A DNA stretch of 64,000 nt. It comes from Hyphomicrobium zavarzinii ATCC 27496 (GTDB lineage Bacteria; Pseudomonadota; Alphaproteobacteria; Rhizobiales; Hyphomicrobiaceae). The DNA lies in NCBI RefSeq assembly GCF_000383415.1, contig NZ_KB911265.1, positions 1 to 64,000 on the forward strand, given 5' to 3'. The position numbers and the translations under genes are program-made. Below are positions 54,448 to 62,594 of the stretch, one piece after another; within the stretch, counting starts at the first letter, position 1; each line of letters starts with the position of its first letter. Under the pieces are notes generated by a model. It searched no databases. It worked only from the letters and a program-made list of their open reading frames with translations, and had not been told where the DNA came from.

Positions 54448-57057
54448 TCACGTCCTCTTCTTGCCGCTGCCATCGAGCCGCATCGCTTCGGCGATCAGCT
54501 CCTGGGCCGCTTCCCTCAGGAGATCCTCCCGCGCGATGCGCGCGACGGGCTCGACACCAATCTCGATCAGGATCGGAACCGATAGCGGCGAGACCCGATC
54601 TAGAGCTTGATGCCTGATTCGCCCGCGCGTGCGGGCCAGGAATTGCCCCAACCGAGCAATATCCAACAATCCCGTGGCCGCATCCTCCCAGGCGGCTTCC
54701 AGCAGAATATGGCCGGGATCATGGCGCCTCAGCACGTTGTAGACGAGATCGGTCGACATCGTGACCTGGCGGCCACTTTTCTCGCGCCCCGGATGGCGGC
54801 GCTCGATGAGCCCGGCGATGACCGCCACGGTGCGGAAGGTGCGGCGCATGAGGCTCGATTCCGCAAGCCAGGCTTCGAGATCGTCGCCGAGCATGTCCTC
54901 GGCGAACAGCCTATCGAGTTTTAACGTGCCGTCGGCGATGCGTTGGGAGAGATCGCCCAGCCCCCAGATGGCAAGGCCATAGTCGTTGGCGACGAAGCCC
55001 ATGGGGCGCGCGCCATCCCGTTCGAGCCGCCGCGTCAGCAGCATGCCGAGCGTCTGGTGGGCGAGACGCCCTTCGAACGGATAGGCGACCATGAAGTGGC
55101 GATTGCCGCGCGGAAACGTCTCCACCAGAACGTCGTCGATGCCGGGGAGCTGCGAATAGCCATCCTGAAGGCGCAGCCATTCCGCAACCGGAAGCGGAAG
55201 GCCGTTCCATTGCTTCCTATCGGCCAGCATGGCGCGCACGCGTTTCGCGAGATGCGTGGAGAGCGGGAACTTGCCGCCGGCATAGCTCGGGATCATGGCA
55301 TCCGCGCCCGGCGCACGGGTGACGTAAGCCTCCGTCTCCTCCATGCCCTCGAAGCGCAGGATCTCTCCGGCGAACACGAAGGTCATGCCCGGCGAAAGCT
55401 GCTCGACGAAGTATTCCTCCACCTCGCCCAGAACGCGGCCACCCATGAGGGGACGTGCGCCGGGCTGGCCGGTCGTCTTCCGGCGGCGCTGCCCGACCAG
55501 GCGGATCTTGATCATCGGCGCTTCGACGATGGTGCCCGCGTTCATGCGGTATTGGCGTATGAGCGAGGGATGGGCGAGGCGCAGGTGGCCGTCACCGGTG
55601 GGGCGCAGGCGCGCGAAACGCTCGTAGGCCTTGAGCGCGTAGCCGCCGGTCGCCACGAAGTCCACCACGCGGTCGAAGCGGTCGCGCGTAAGGGCGGAAT
55701 AGGGCGCGGCGGCGCGCACCTCCTCGTACAGATCTTCAGGCCGGAACGGACCGCTGCAGGCCATTCCGAGCACATGCTGAGCCAGGACATCGAGGGCGCC
55801 GCTGCGGGCGATGTAGGTGTCCTGCTCCCCGGCCTTCGCGGCTTCGAGAGCGGCGCGGCATTCGAGAACCTCGAAGCGGTTTGCGGGCACGAGGAGCGCT
55901 TCGGACGGCTCGTCGAGACGATGGTTGGCGCGGCCGATGCGCTGCGCGAGGCGGGACGCGCCCTTCGGCGCGCCGACGTTCACCACGAGATCCACATCGC
56001 CCCAGTCGATGCCGAGATCGAGCGTGGACGTTGCGACGACGGCGCGCAACTGCCCCTCCGCCATCGCCTTCTCCACCTTGATGCGGCGCGCCTTGTCGAG
56101 CGAGCCATGATGCAGCGCGATCGGCAGGTTGGATTCGTTGATGCGCCACAGCTCCTGAAACACCATCTCCGCCTGCATGCGCGTGTTGACGAAGACGAGC
56201 GTCGTCCGGTGCGCTTCGATGGCGCGGTAAATGTCGGCCATGGCGTAGCGCGCCGAGTGACCGCCCCACGGCACGGGCTCCTCGATTTCCAGGATCGCGA
56301 TTTCTGGCGCTGCGCCTCCCTTCGCGACGACGACATCGGCCATCGTGCGCATGAGATCCGGCGCAGCCTGAGGCACGAGATAGCTTCTCAGCTCCGACGG
56401 CCGGGCGACGGTCGCCGAGAGGCCGAGCGTCATGAGGCCGGGGGCGAGCGTGTGAAGGCGGGAGAGGCCGAGTGAGAGCAGGTCTCCGCGCTTCGAGGGG
56501 GCGAGGGCGTGCAGCTCGTCCAGGATAATGGTGTCGAGGTCGCCGAACACGTAGCCCGCGTCCGAGCTGGACAACATCAGCGCAACCTGCTCGGGCGTGG
56601 TGAGCAGGATGTGCGGCGGCTTCACCCGCTGGCGGGCGCGGCGCGCGACGGAGGTATCCCCCGTGCGTGTCTCGATCGCGACCTTGAGGCCCATCTCCGA
56701 GACGGGCGCGACGAGGTTACGGGATATGTCCTCGGCGAGCGCCTTCAGCGGAGAAATGTAGAGCGTGCGGAGGCCCGCCCCCTGCTTCGGCCGCTTTGGC
56801 GCCTCGGAAAGCGCGATCAAGCTCGGAAGGAAGCCAGCAAGCGTCTTTCCGGCGCCGGTGGGAGCGATCAGCAGGGTCGAGCGGCGGGCCTTGGATTGGG
56901 CGATCAGGGCGAGCTGATGCACACGGGGGCTCCACCCGCGGCGGGCAAACCAGGCCGCGAACGGATCGGGAAGGACCATCCCGGCCGCTTTGGCCTCCTC
57001 AGCCTTTACGCCCTTCGCGGCCCGCCGCCTGCCCGCCTTCTCGGATACGCCCGTCAC
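54448..57057 (-). CDS. Ligase-associated DNA damage response DEXH-box helicase (Lhr-type)
   Basis: 869 residues, a superfamily 2 helicase. Walker A APTGAGKT at 65-72, motif II LDELHALAPSKRGD, GLSATVARP (motif III), FVNTRMQAEMV (IV), ATSTLDLGIDWG (V) and RIGRANHR (VI), followed by the Lhr winged-helix and C-terminal DSHCT-like extension. Belongs to TIGR04121. GTG start with AAGGAAG upstream. It forms a two-gene operon with pdeM. The genes for the ligase and exonuclease of the classical set are not in the window. Confidence 0.93.
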   Translation of the reverse strand: MTGVSEKAGRRRAAKGVKAEEAKAAGMVLPDPFAAWFARRGWSPRVHQLALIAQSKARRSTLLIAPTGAGKTLAGFLPSLIALSEAPKRPKQGAGLRTLYISPLKALAEDISRNLVAPVSEMGLKVAIETRTGDTSVARRARQRVKPPHILLTTPEQVALMLSSSDAGYVFGDLDTIILDELHALAPSKRGDLLSLGLSRLHTLAPGLMTLGLSATVARPSELRSYLVPQAAPDLMRTMADVVVAKGGAAPEIAILEIEEPVPWGGHSARYAMADIYRAIEAHRTTLVFVNTRMQAEMVFQELWRINESNLPIALHHGSLDKARRIKVEKAMAEGQLRAVVATSTLDLGIDWGDVDLVVNVGAPKGASRLAQRIGRANHRLDEPSEALLVPANRFEVLECRAALEAAKAGEQDTYIARSGALDVLAQHVLGMACSGPFRPEDLYEEVRAAAPYSALTRDRFDRVVDFVATGGYALKAYERFARLRPTGDGHLRLAHPSLIRQYRMNAGTIVEAPMIKIRLVGQRRRKTTGQPGARPLMGGRVLGEVEEYFVEQLSPGMTFVFAGEILRFEGMEETEAYVTRAPGADAMIPSYAGGKFPLSTHLAKRVRAMLADRKQWNGLPLPVAEWLRLQDGYSQLPGIDDVLVETFPRGNRHFMVAYPFEGRLAHQTLGMLLTRRLERDGARPMGFVANDYGLAIWGLGDLSQRIADGTLKLDRLFAEDMLGDDLEAWLAESSLMRRTFRTVAVIAGLIERRHPGREKSGRQVTMSTDLVYNVLRRHDPGHILLEAAWEDAATGLLDIARLGQFLARTRGRIRHQALDRVSPLSVPILIEIGVEPVARIAREDLLREAAQELIAEAMRLDGSGKKRT

Positions 57058-57141
57058 GCGTTGAGACTTCCTTCGCTCCCGCCGATGGTTATGCTACATG
57101 GGAGCCGGTTTTCCGGCCCGCTCGCAAAGGGATTTCGCCTT

Positions 57142-57414
57142 ATGGACCGTAACACGATTTTTGGCGGAAACCCGCTCGGGGTGCTGATCCGCCTCGCCCT
57201 GATCTCGCTCGCCGTCGGCATCGTGATGAAGGCGCTCGGGATCGACCTCGGCAATTTCTTCCAGCGCATCAACGAGCTTTTGCGCAACATCTATGATCTT
57301 GGCTTTGGCGCCGTGGAATGGGTGCTCGAGTACATGCTGCTCGGCGCGCTGGTGGTGATCCCGATCTGGCTGATTGCCCGCGTGGTCGGGGCTTCGCGCT
57401 CCAAGACGGAATAA
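57142..57414 (+). CDS. DUF6460-type small membrane protein
   Basis: 90 residues. Two membrane helices: about 12-30 (VLIRLALISLAVGIVMKAL) and 62-82 (EYMLLGALVVIPIWLIARVV), with a conserved GIDLGNFFQRINELLRNIYD between. A short protein of unknown function widespread in Hyphomicrobiales. AAGGGA precedes ATG 57142. Convergent with pyrD, 6 bp apart. Confidence 0.8.
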   Translation: MDRNTIFGGNPLGVLIRLALISLAVGIVMKALGIDLGNFFQRINELLRNIYDLGFGAVEWVLEYMLLGALVVIPIWLIARVVGASRSKTE

Positions 57415-57420
57415 CGCGCC

Positions 57421-58506
57421 TCAGATTTGCTTGGCGGCCCATTCGGCGGAGCGCGTGCCGGTCAGCTCCGAGAGCGTCCGCACGCCGCGCTCGGCGCACG
57501 CCTTCGCAAGATAGCTCGTGATGCGGCCGATGAGGCCGGGGCCTTCGTAGATCAGGCCCGTGTAGAGCTGCAGCAGCGTGGCGCCGGCCTCGATCTTGGC
57601 GAGCGCCGTCTCTCCGCTATCGATGCCGCCGATGCCGATCAGCGGCACCTTTCCGGCCGTCGCCTCGTAGACGCGCGCAAGCACGACCGTGGAACGATGG
57701 AACAAAGGGCGGCCGGAGAGTCCGCCCGCCTCACGGGCGGCCGGATCGGTCAGCCCGGGCCGGGCAAGCGTGGTGTTGGAGAGGGCGATGCCGTCGGCGC
57801 CGTGCCGCAGCAAGGCCGCCACGACCGGCTCCACCGCGTCCTCCGCGAGATCCGGGGCGAGCTTGACGACGATGGGGCGGCTTGGTGCGCCCAATGCCAC
57901 CTTCGCCGCGCGGGCGGCCATGATGCGGCCCAGCAGCTCGTCGAGCGCATCGGGGGCCTGAAGGTCTCGGAGGCCGGGCGTGTTGGGCGAGGAAATGTTC
58001 ACCGTGAAATAGCTGGCGACGCCGTAGAAGGCCTCGATGCCGGCCACGTAGTCGGCGGCACGGTCGGTGCTGTCCTTGTTGGCGCCGATGTTGACGCCGA
58101 CCACGCCACGGCGGGCGCGCGCGGTGAGGCGCTTCAGGGCGGCGGCGTGTCCGGCATTGTTGAAGCCGAGCCGATTTATGACAGCCCGCTCGGGGATAAG
58201 ACGGAAGACGCGCGGGGCCGGATTTCCGCTCTGCGGGCGAGGCGTCGTGGTACCGACCTCCGCGAAGCCGCATCCGAGGCCGAGCACGGCATCCGCCACG
58301 CGCGCATCCTTATCGAACCCCGCGGCAATGCCGATGGGATTGGGAAGGTCGAGCCCCCATAGGCTGCATCTGAGAGCGGGGGCTTCAGTACCCGGGCAGC
58401 GCGGGTAGACTCCCAGCTCGAGCGCTCGCAGGGTCACCTCGTGCGCAACCTCGGGCTCGAGTGCGAACAAAACGGGACGAGCGAGGCCCGCGAGCGCGCC
58501 GATCAT
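57421..58506 (-). CDS. pyrD: Dihydroorotate dehydrogenase (quinone), class 2
   Basis: Oxidises dihydroorotate to orotate with FMN and passes electrons to quinone; membrane-associated. 361 residues. The N-terminal helices (LARPVLFALEPEVAHEVT) are the class 2 membrane-docking segment. Core motifs: NPIGIAAGFDKDA, GVNIGANKDS, VNISSPNTPGLRDLQ with the catalytic Ser of class 2 enzymes, IALSNTT, and FMN-phosphate loop IGIGGIDSGE. ATG 58506 overlaps the stop of the upstream DUF952 gene by 4 bp. Confidence 0.96.
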   Translation of the reverse strand: MIGALAGLARPVLFALEPEVAHEVTLRALELGVYPRCPGTEAPALRCSLWGLDLPNPIGIAAGFDKDARVADAVLGLGCGFAEVGTTTPRPQSGNPAPRVFRLIPERAVINRLGFNNAGHAAALKRLTARARRGVVGVNIGANKDSTDRAADYVAGIEAFYGVASYFTVNISSPNTPGLRDLQAPDALDELLGRIMAARAAKVALGAPSRPIVVKLAPDLAEDAVEPVVAALLRHGADGIALSNTTLARPGLTDPAAREAGGLSGRPLFHRSTVVLARVYEATAGKVPLIGIGGIDSGETALAKIEAGATLLQLYTGLIYEGPGLIGRITSYLAKACAERGVRTLSELTGTRSAEWAAKQI

Positions 58507-58844
58507 GATACGAGCTCCTGAGGTATCTGCGGCACGCCTTCGCCGTTCAGAGGCAAGGGGCGCTGCCACAGCGCGAGCGCTGTCGCCAGCTCTCCATAGA
58601 GATGCGGAAACAGCGCGCCCCCGCGGGACGGCTCCCAGACGAGCGCCGCACCCAGAGCTTTCTCATCGAATGCAACGAGCAGAAGATCAGCGACGCCTCT
58701 GAAATGCTTGGCGGCCGTGCCTTGAAGCTGCTCTGGCGCAGAAAAATGGATGAAGCCGTCGCGCATGTCGTCGGGGGAGCCACGGTACACGCCTTCGCGG
58801 CAGGCCTTCGCCCACGCTTCCTGCCCGACAATCTTGAAAATCAT
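58503..58844 (-). CDS. DUF952-family protein
   Basis: 113 residues starting MIFKIVGQEAWAKA and containing GFIHFSAPEQLQGTAAKHF and LFPHLYGELATAL, the DUF952 core. This domain has an ADP-ribosyltransferase-like fold in published structures, but activity is unknown. It is translationally coupled to pyrD (4-bp overlap), which is common. ATG 58844 is the family start. Confidence 0.88.
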   Translation of the reverse strand: MIFKIVGQEAWAKACREGVYRGSPDDMRDGFIHFSAPEQLQGTAAKHFRGVADLLLVAFDEKALGAALVWEPSRGGALFPHLYGELATALALWQRPLPLNGEGVPQIPQELVS

Positions 58845-59180
58845 GATCCCGTCCGGTGTTGATGACGCGCGCCGCACCGGTCGCGGATGCGAAGGGGCGC
58901 GGTAATGTTCCTATCCTTCACGTGGCAATACGCTACATTTATCCGCTCGTCTCCGGCCATCGATCTCGTGTACAATTCACCGGCAGAAACGTGGTAGCGG
59001 TCCCGGCTTGGCGGAGGGTTGCGGAGCGGGGTCATAGCACGTGCTGCGGGGGTTCTGCGCAACCTCAAAATTCATTGCGAACGGCGATCCGAGGGACATT
59101 TTCCAGTCCTGCCCGTGGTGCGCGCGTCACGGGATGGAGAGGTTTGTTTTTCACGATACGGGAAGGCGAGGACGTTCTGC
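58845..59180. other. Divergent intergenic region before the DUF262 gene
   Basis: 336 bp. In-frame codons run upstream of 59181 to about 59019, but this part reads as non-conserved, Arg-rich protein. Slightly AT-richer than neighbours, with CACGTG at 59039. No tRNA or integrase attachment site was identified, so no clear sign of how the DUF262 gene arrived. Confidence 0.5.
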
Positions 59181-60818
59181 GTGCACGAGGTTATTTCTGT
59201 CGGCGTCGTATCGCTCCAGGATCTTTTTTCCGACGCCTACCACTTCAGGCTCCCGTACTTCCAGCGTGCCTACGCGTGGCAGACCGCCGAGATCGGCCGT
59301 CTTCTGTCCGACATTACGGGCGCCATGCGCGCCAACCAAGGCCAGCGCGGCTACTTCCTCGGCAAGCTGATGGTGGCGAAAAAACAGGGGCAGCCTGAGA
59401 CGGCGCTCGTCGACGGGCACCAACGCGTGATGTCGCTCACCCTGCTGTTTGCCGTGCTGCGCGATCTCGAAAGCGATCCGGTTCTGCAGAGCAAGCTCAA
59501 CGGTTTCATCCGCGGCAAAGACGTGCGCCTCAGTCCGCAGGACGCCATGGCGCTCTCCTGCGAGCGCTTCGTGCAGACGCCTGGCTCCACGACGGTGGAC
59601 CCCGAGGACGACTTCGACGCGCTGTCGGAGACCGAGCGGAACGTCATCGAGAACCGCAACTATCTTCGCGCCGAGCTTTCGAGCTTGGAGTACACGCCGG
59701 AAGTCAGGCGCGCGCTCGTCACCTACCTGGCGGAGAGATGCTGTGTCATCGTCGCCTCGGTCGAGGACGAGGAGGAAGCCTGGTCGTTCCTTCGCACGGA
59801 GGAGGAGACGCGCGTCGATTTCAGCAAGTCCGATCGCGCGAAGTTCAGCCTGCTTTCCATCGTGCCGCCGCCCGAGCGCGCAGACTGTCAGAAAATCTGG
59901 GAAAGCTGCGAATCCATCCTCAGCGCGAACGACATGCACGCGCTGCTCGGCCATCTGCGCACTCTCAAAAGGAGAAAGAGCAGCGGCAAGCCGATCGAGA
60001 TCGACATCGCGGAGGCTTATACGTTCAACGTCGCAGGCGCCGGCCGCACGTTCCTCGAAGGTACGCTGAAGCCCGCCGCGGAACGGCTCGCGGTGCTGCG
60101 ACGGACCAGCGACCGCAAGGATGCACGAAAGCTGCCGGCGCTTTCAGAGCGGCTCGGCTGGATCGATCCGCAGCTCTGGGTTCCGGCGGCGCTGCTCTGG
60201 CTCGAACGGCCGCGCGATCAGGAAGAGACGCTGCTCTTCTTCAAACGGCTCGAGCGGCTGGTCTGGATGATGAAGATCGCGGGCTTCGATCCCACGAAAC
60301 AGCACAACCGCATCCTGCAGCTCCTCGGCGAAATCGAGCGTGTGCCCACGGTCTCGCAGATGCGCGAGCTCGACATGACGTCGACCCTGCGCGACATGGC
60401 GATCTCCAACCTGCGCAGCACGTCGTTCGATGCCAAGCACTACAGCGGGCGCGTGCTGCGGCGCATCAGCATCGCGCTCGGACAGGACCCGGGGCCCATC
60501 GATCGCAGCGCGCTCACCATCGAGCACGTCCTGCCACGCGGCTTCGCCGTAAAGAGCGGCTGGCGGAAGCACTTCCCATCCGCACGCTCGGTCAAGGACT
60601 ATTCCCACCGGCTCGGCAATCTCACGCTGCTCTCGCCCGAGGACAATCAGAAGGCAGATACGCTCGAGTGGGAGACCAAGCGCTCGATCCTGTCGCGGTC
60701 GCCCTATGTGCTCTCCAAGCGGCTCGCGGAGGCGGCGGACTGGACGCCCGCGCAGATCCTCGGGCGCACCGAGGAGCTGATCGGCATCCTGTTCAAGGAC
60801 TGGGACATCAAGTTCTAG
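59181..60818 (+). CDS. DUF262 + DUF1524 protein (GmrSD-like, candidate defence gene)
   Basis: 545 residues from GTG 59181. The N-terminal DUF262 has RLPYFQRAYAW near 23-33 and ALVDGHQRVMSLTLL around 75-90, the DGxQR nucleotide-binding motif of ParB-like domains. The C-terminal DUF1524 is an HNH nuclease: LTIEHVLPRGF (His449), then HRLGNLTLLSPEDN. The two-domain layout is that of GmrSD and related type IV restriction enzymes that cut modified phage DNA. It stands alone between pyrD and lysS genes. A defence role is inferred. Confidence 0.85.
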   Translation: MHEVISVGVVSLQDLFSDAYHFRLPYFQRAYAWQTAEIGRLLSDITGAMRANQGQRGYFLGKLMVAKKQGQPETALVDGHQRVMSLTLLFAVLRDLESDPVLQSKLNGFIRGKDVRLSPQDAMALSCERFVQTPGSTTVDPEDDFDALSETERNVIENRNYLRAELSSLEYTPEVRRALVTYLAERCCVIVASVEDEEEAWSFLRTEEETRVDFSKSDRAKFSLLSIVPPPERADCQKIWESCESILSANDMHALLGHLRTLKRRKSSGKPIEIDIAEAYTFNVAGAGRTFLEGTLKPAAERLAVLRRTSDRKDARKLPALSERLGWIDPQLWVPAALLWLERPRDQEETLLFFKRLERLVWMMKIAGFDPTKQHNRILQLLGEIERVPTVSQMRELDMTSTLRDMAISNLRSTSFDAKHYSGRVLRRISIALGQDPGPIDRSALTIEHVLPRGFAVKSGWRKHFPSARSVKDYSHRLGNLTLLSPEDNQKADTLEWETKRSILSRSPYVLSKRLAEAADWTPAQILGRTEELIGILFKDWDIKF

Positions 60819-60828
60819 AGCCGGCCGC

Positions 60829-62493
60829 TCACACCTTCTCGCTCGCGACCAGTTCGCCGTTCAGCGCCGAGGCGATGAGCGCGCGCGTCTCGGGGATGCC
60901 GTAGAGCGCGATGAACGAGCCGAAGCGCGGACCCCGGCTTTCGCCAAGCAGGATTTCGTAGATAGTGTTGAACCAGGCATTCGACACGCCGGGCCTTTCG
61001 GGCGTCGCGCCCTTGGCGGCGAAATCCTGATAGCGGGGTACCGCGCGGCCCACGTCGTAGAGAAGGGTCTGGAGATCCTCGGCGCTCGCGTCCGCGGGCG
61101 CCTTGGCGAGTGCGTCCGACAGGGCCTGGAGCGCGACGCGCTCCTCCTCGTCGGCGGCGCGGTAGCGCTTCCGGGGCTTCACGAAGTCCGCGTAGTAGCT
61201 CACGGCATAGCCGACGAGCTTGTCTAGCAAGGGATAGGCTTCCGGCGTCGCATCGGGGAAATGGCGCTTGATGAAGCCCCACAGAACCGATTTGTCGGAG
61301 GTATTCGACACCGCGACCAGGTTGAGCAGCAGCGCGAACGTGACGGGGGTGTCTCCCTTCGGCGGCTGGCCGCCGTGAATGTGCCAGACGGCGTTGTCGA
61401 GGCGCGCCTTGGCGTCCTGCCGCGGATAGGCGGCGAGCAGTTGAAGGTATTCGTCCACGGCGCGCGGGATGACGTCGAAGTAGAGCTTCTTGGCGCTGCG
61501 CGGCTTCTGGAACATGAAGAGCGCGAGGCTCTCGGGCGAGGCGTAGGTGAGCCACTGATCGATCGTGATCCCGTTGCCCTTGGACTTCGAGATCTTCTCG
61601 CCGTTCTCGTCTAGGAACAGCTCGTAGACGTAGTGCTCGGGCGCGACGCCGCCCAGAATCTCGCAGATGCGATCGTAGATCGGCGCGTTGGTCTGGTGGT
61701 CCTTGCCGAACATCTCGAAATCGACGTCGAGGGCCGCCCAGCGCATGCCGAAATCCGGCTTCCACTGAAGCTTCACGTGCCCGCCCGTCACGGGCACGGT
61801 GACGTCGCGGCCGTCCTCGTCGGCGAAGGTGACGGTGCCCGCCTTCGCATTCACCTCCTTCATCGGCACATAGAGCACGCGGCCGCTGGTGGGCGAAATC
61901 GGCAGGAAGGGGCTGTAGGTCTCGCGCCGCTCCGCCCCGAGCGTCGGCAGCATCACGGCCATGATGTCGTCGTAGCGCTCGACAGCTCTGAGCAGGACCT
62001 CATCGAAGCGGCCGGACTTGTAGTAGTCGGTCGCGCTCGCGAACTCGTAGTCGAAGCCGAAGGTGTCGAGGAAGCGGCGGAGCATGGCGTTGTTGTGGTC
62101 GCCGAAGCTCGCGTAATCGCCGCCGAATGGATTGGGCACCGAGGTCAGCGGCATCTGCAGATAGGGCTCGAGGAACGCGCGATCCGGAACGTTGTCCGGA
62201 ATCTTGCGCATGCCGTCCATGTCGTCGGAGAAGCAGAGAAGCCGCGTCTTGATCTTACCGCCAGTCAGCGCCTCGAATGCGCGGCGCACCATGGTGGTGC
62301 GCGCCACCTCGCCAAAGGTACCGATATGCGGCAGGCCGGAGGGGCCGTAGCCGGTCTCGAAAAGCACCGCCTTGTCCGCGCCAGCCTTGCGCTTCTCGAT
62401 CCGCTTGATCAGCCGGCGCGCCTCCTCGAACGGCCAGGCCTTCGCGTCGCCCAGGGCGGCGGCAAGGGTGGGATCGAGAAGAGCTTCTGACAT
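60829..62493 (-). CDS. lysS: Lysyl-tRNA synthetase, class I
   Basis: Charges tRNA-Lys. The 554 residues are of the class I (archaeal-type, LysK) enzyme, not the class II LysU type: HIGT-like motif at 56-59 in [12 protein letters not shown], and the KMSKS loop as KISKSKG at 300-306. Other blocks: [15 protein letters not shown] and WKPDFGMRW. Class I LysRS is the usual enzyme in alphaproteobacteria. The stop is 10 bp from the convergent DUF262 gene end, with no hairpin between. Confidence 0.97.
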   Translation of the reverse strand: MSEALLDPTLAAALGDAKAWPFEEARRLIKRIEKRKAGADKAVLFETGYGPSGLPHIGTFGEVARTTMVRRAFEALTGGKIKTRLLCFSDDMDGMRKIPDNVPDRAFLEPYLQMPLTSVPNPFGGDYASFGDHNNAMLRRFLDTFGFDYEFASATDYYKSGRFDEVLLRAVERYDDIMAVMLPTLGAERRETYSPFLPISPTSGRVLYVPMKEVNAKAGTVTFADEDGRDVTVPVTGGHVKLQWKPDFGMRWAALDVDFEMFGKDHQTNAPIYDRICEILGGVAPEHYVYELFLDENGEKISKSKGNGITIDQWLTYASPESLALFMFQKPRSAKKLYFDVIPRAVDEYLQLLAAYPRQDAKARLDNAVWHIHGGQPPKGDTPVTFALLLNLVAVSNTSDKSVLWGFIKRHFPDATPEAYPLLDKLVGYAVSYYADFVKPRKRYRAADEEERVALQALSDALAKAPADASAEDLQTLLYDVGRAVPRYQDFAAKGATPERPGVSNAWFNTIYEILLGESRGPRFGSFIALYGIPETRALIASALNGELVASEKV

Positions 62494-62594
62494 GAACGGG
62501 AGCTTTCGGAATTGGACGACAGGTGCGGCAAATCAAAACGGCGAGGCCGCAACCTATGGGGCGCGGGAAACCGCGTCAATTGCCGGGCGGCGGA

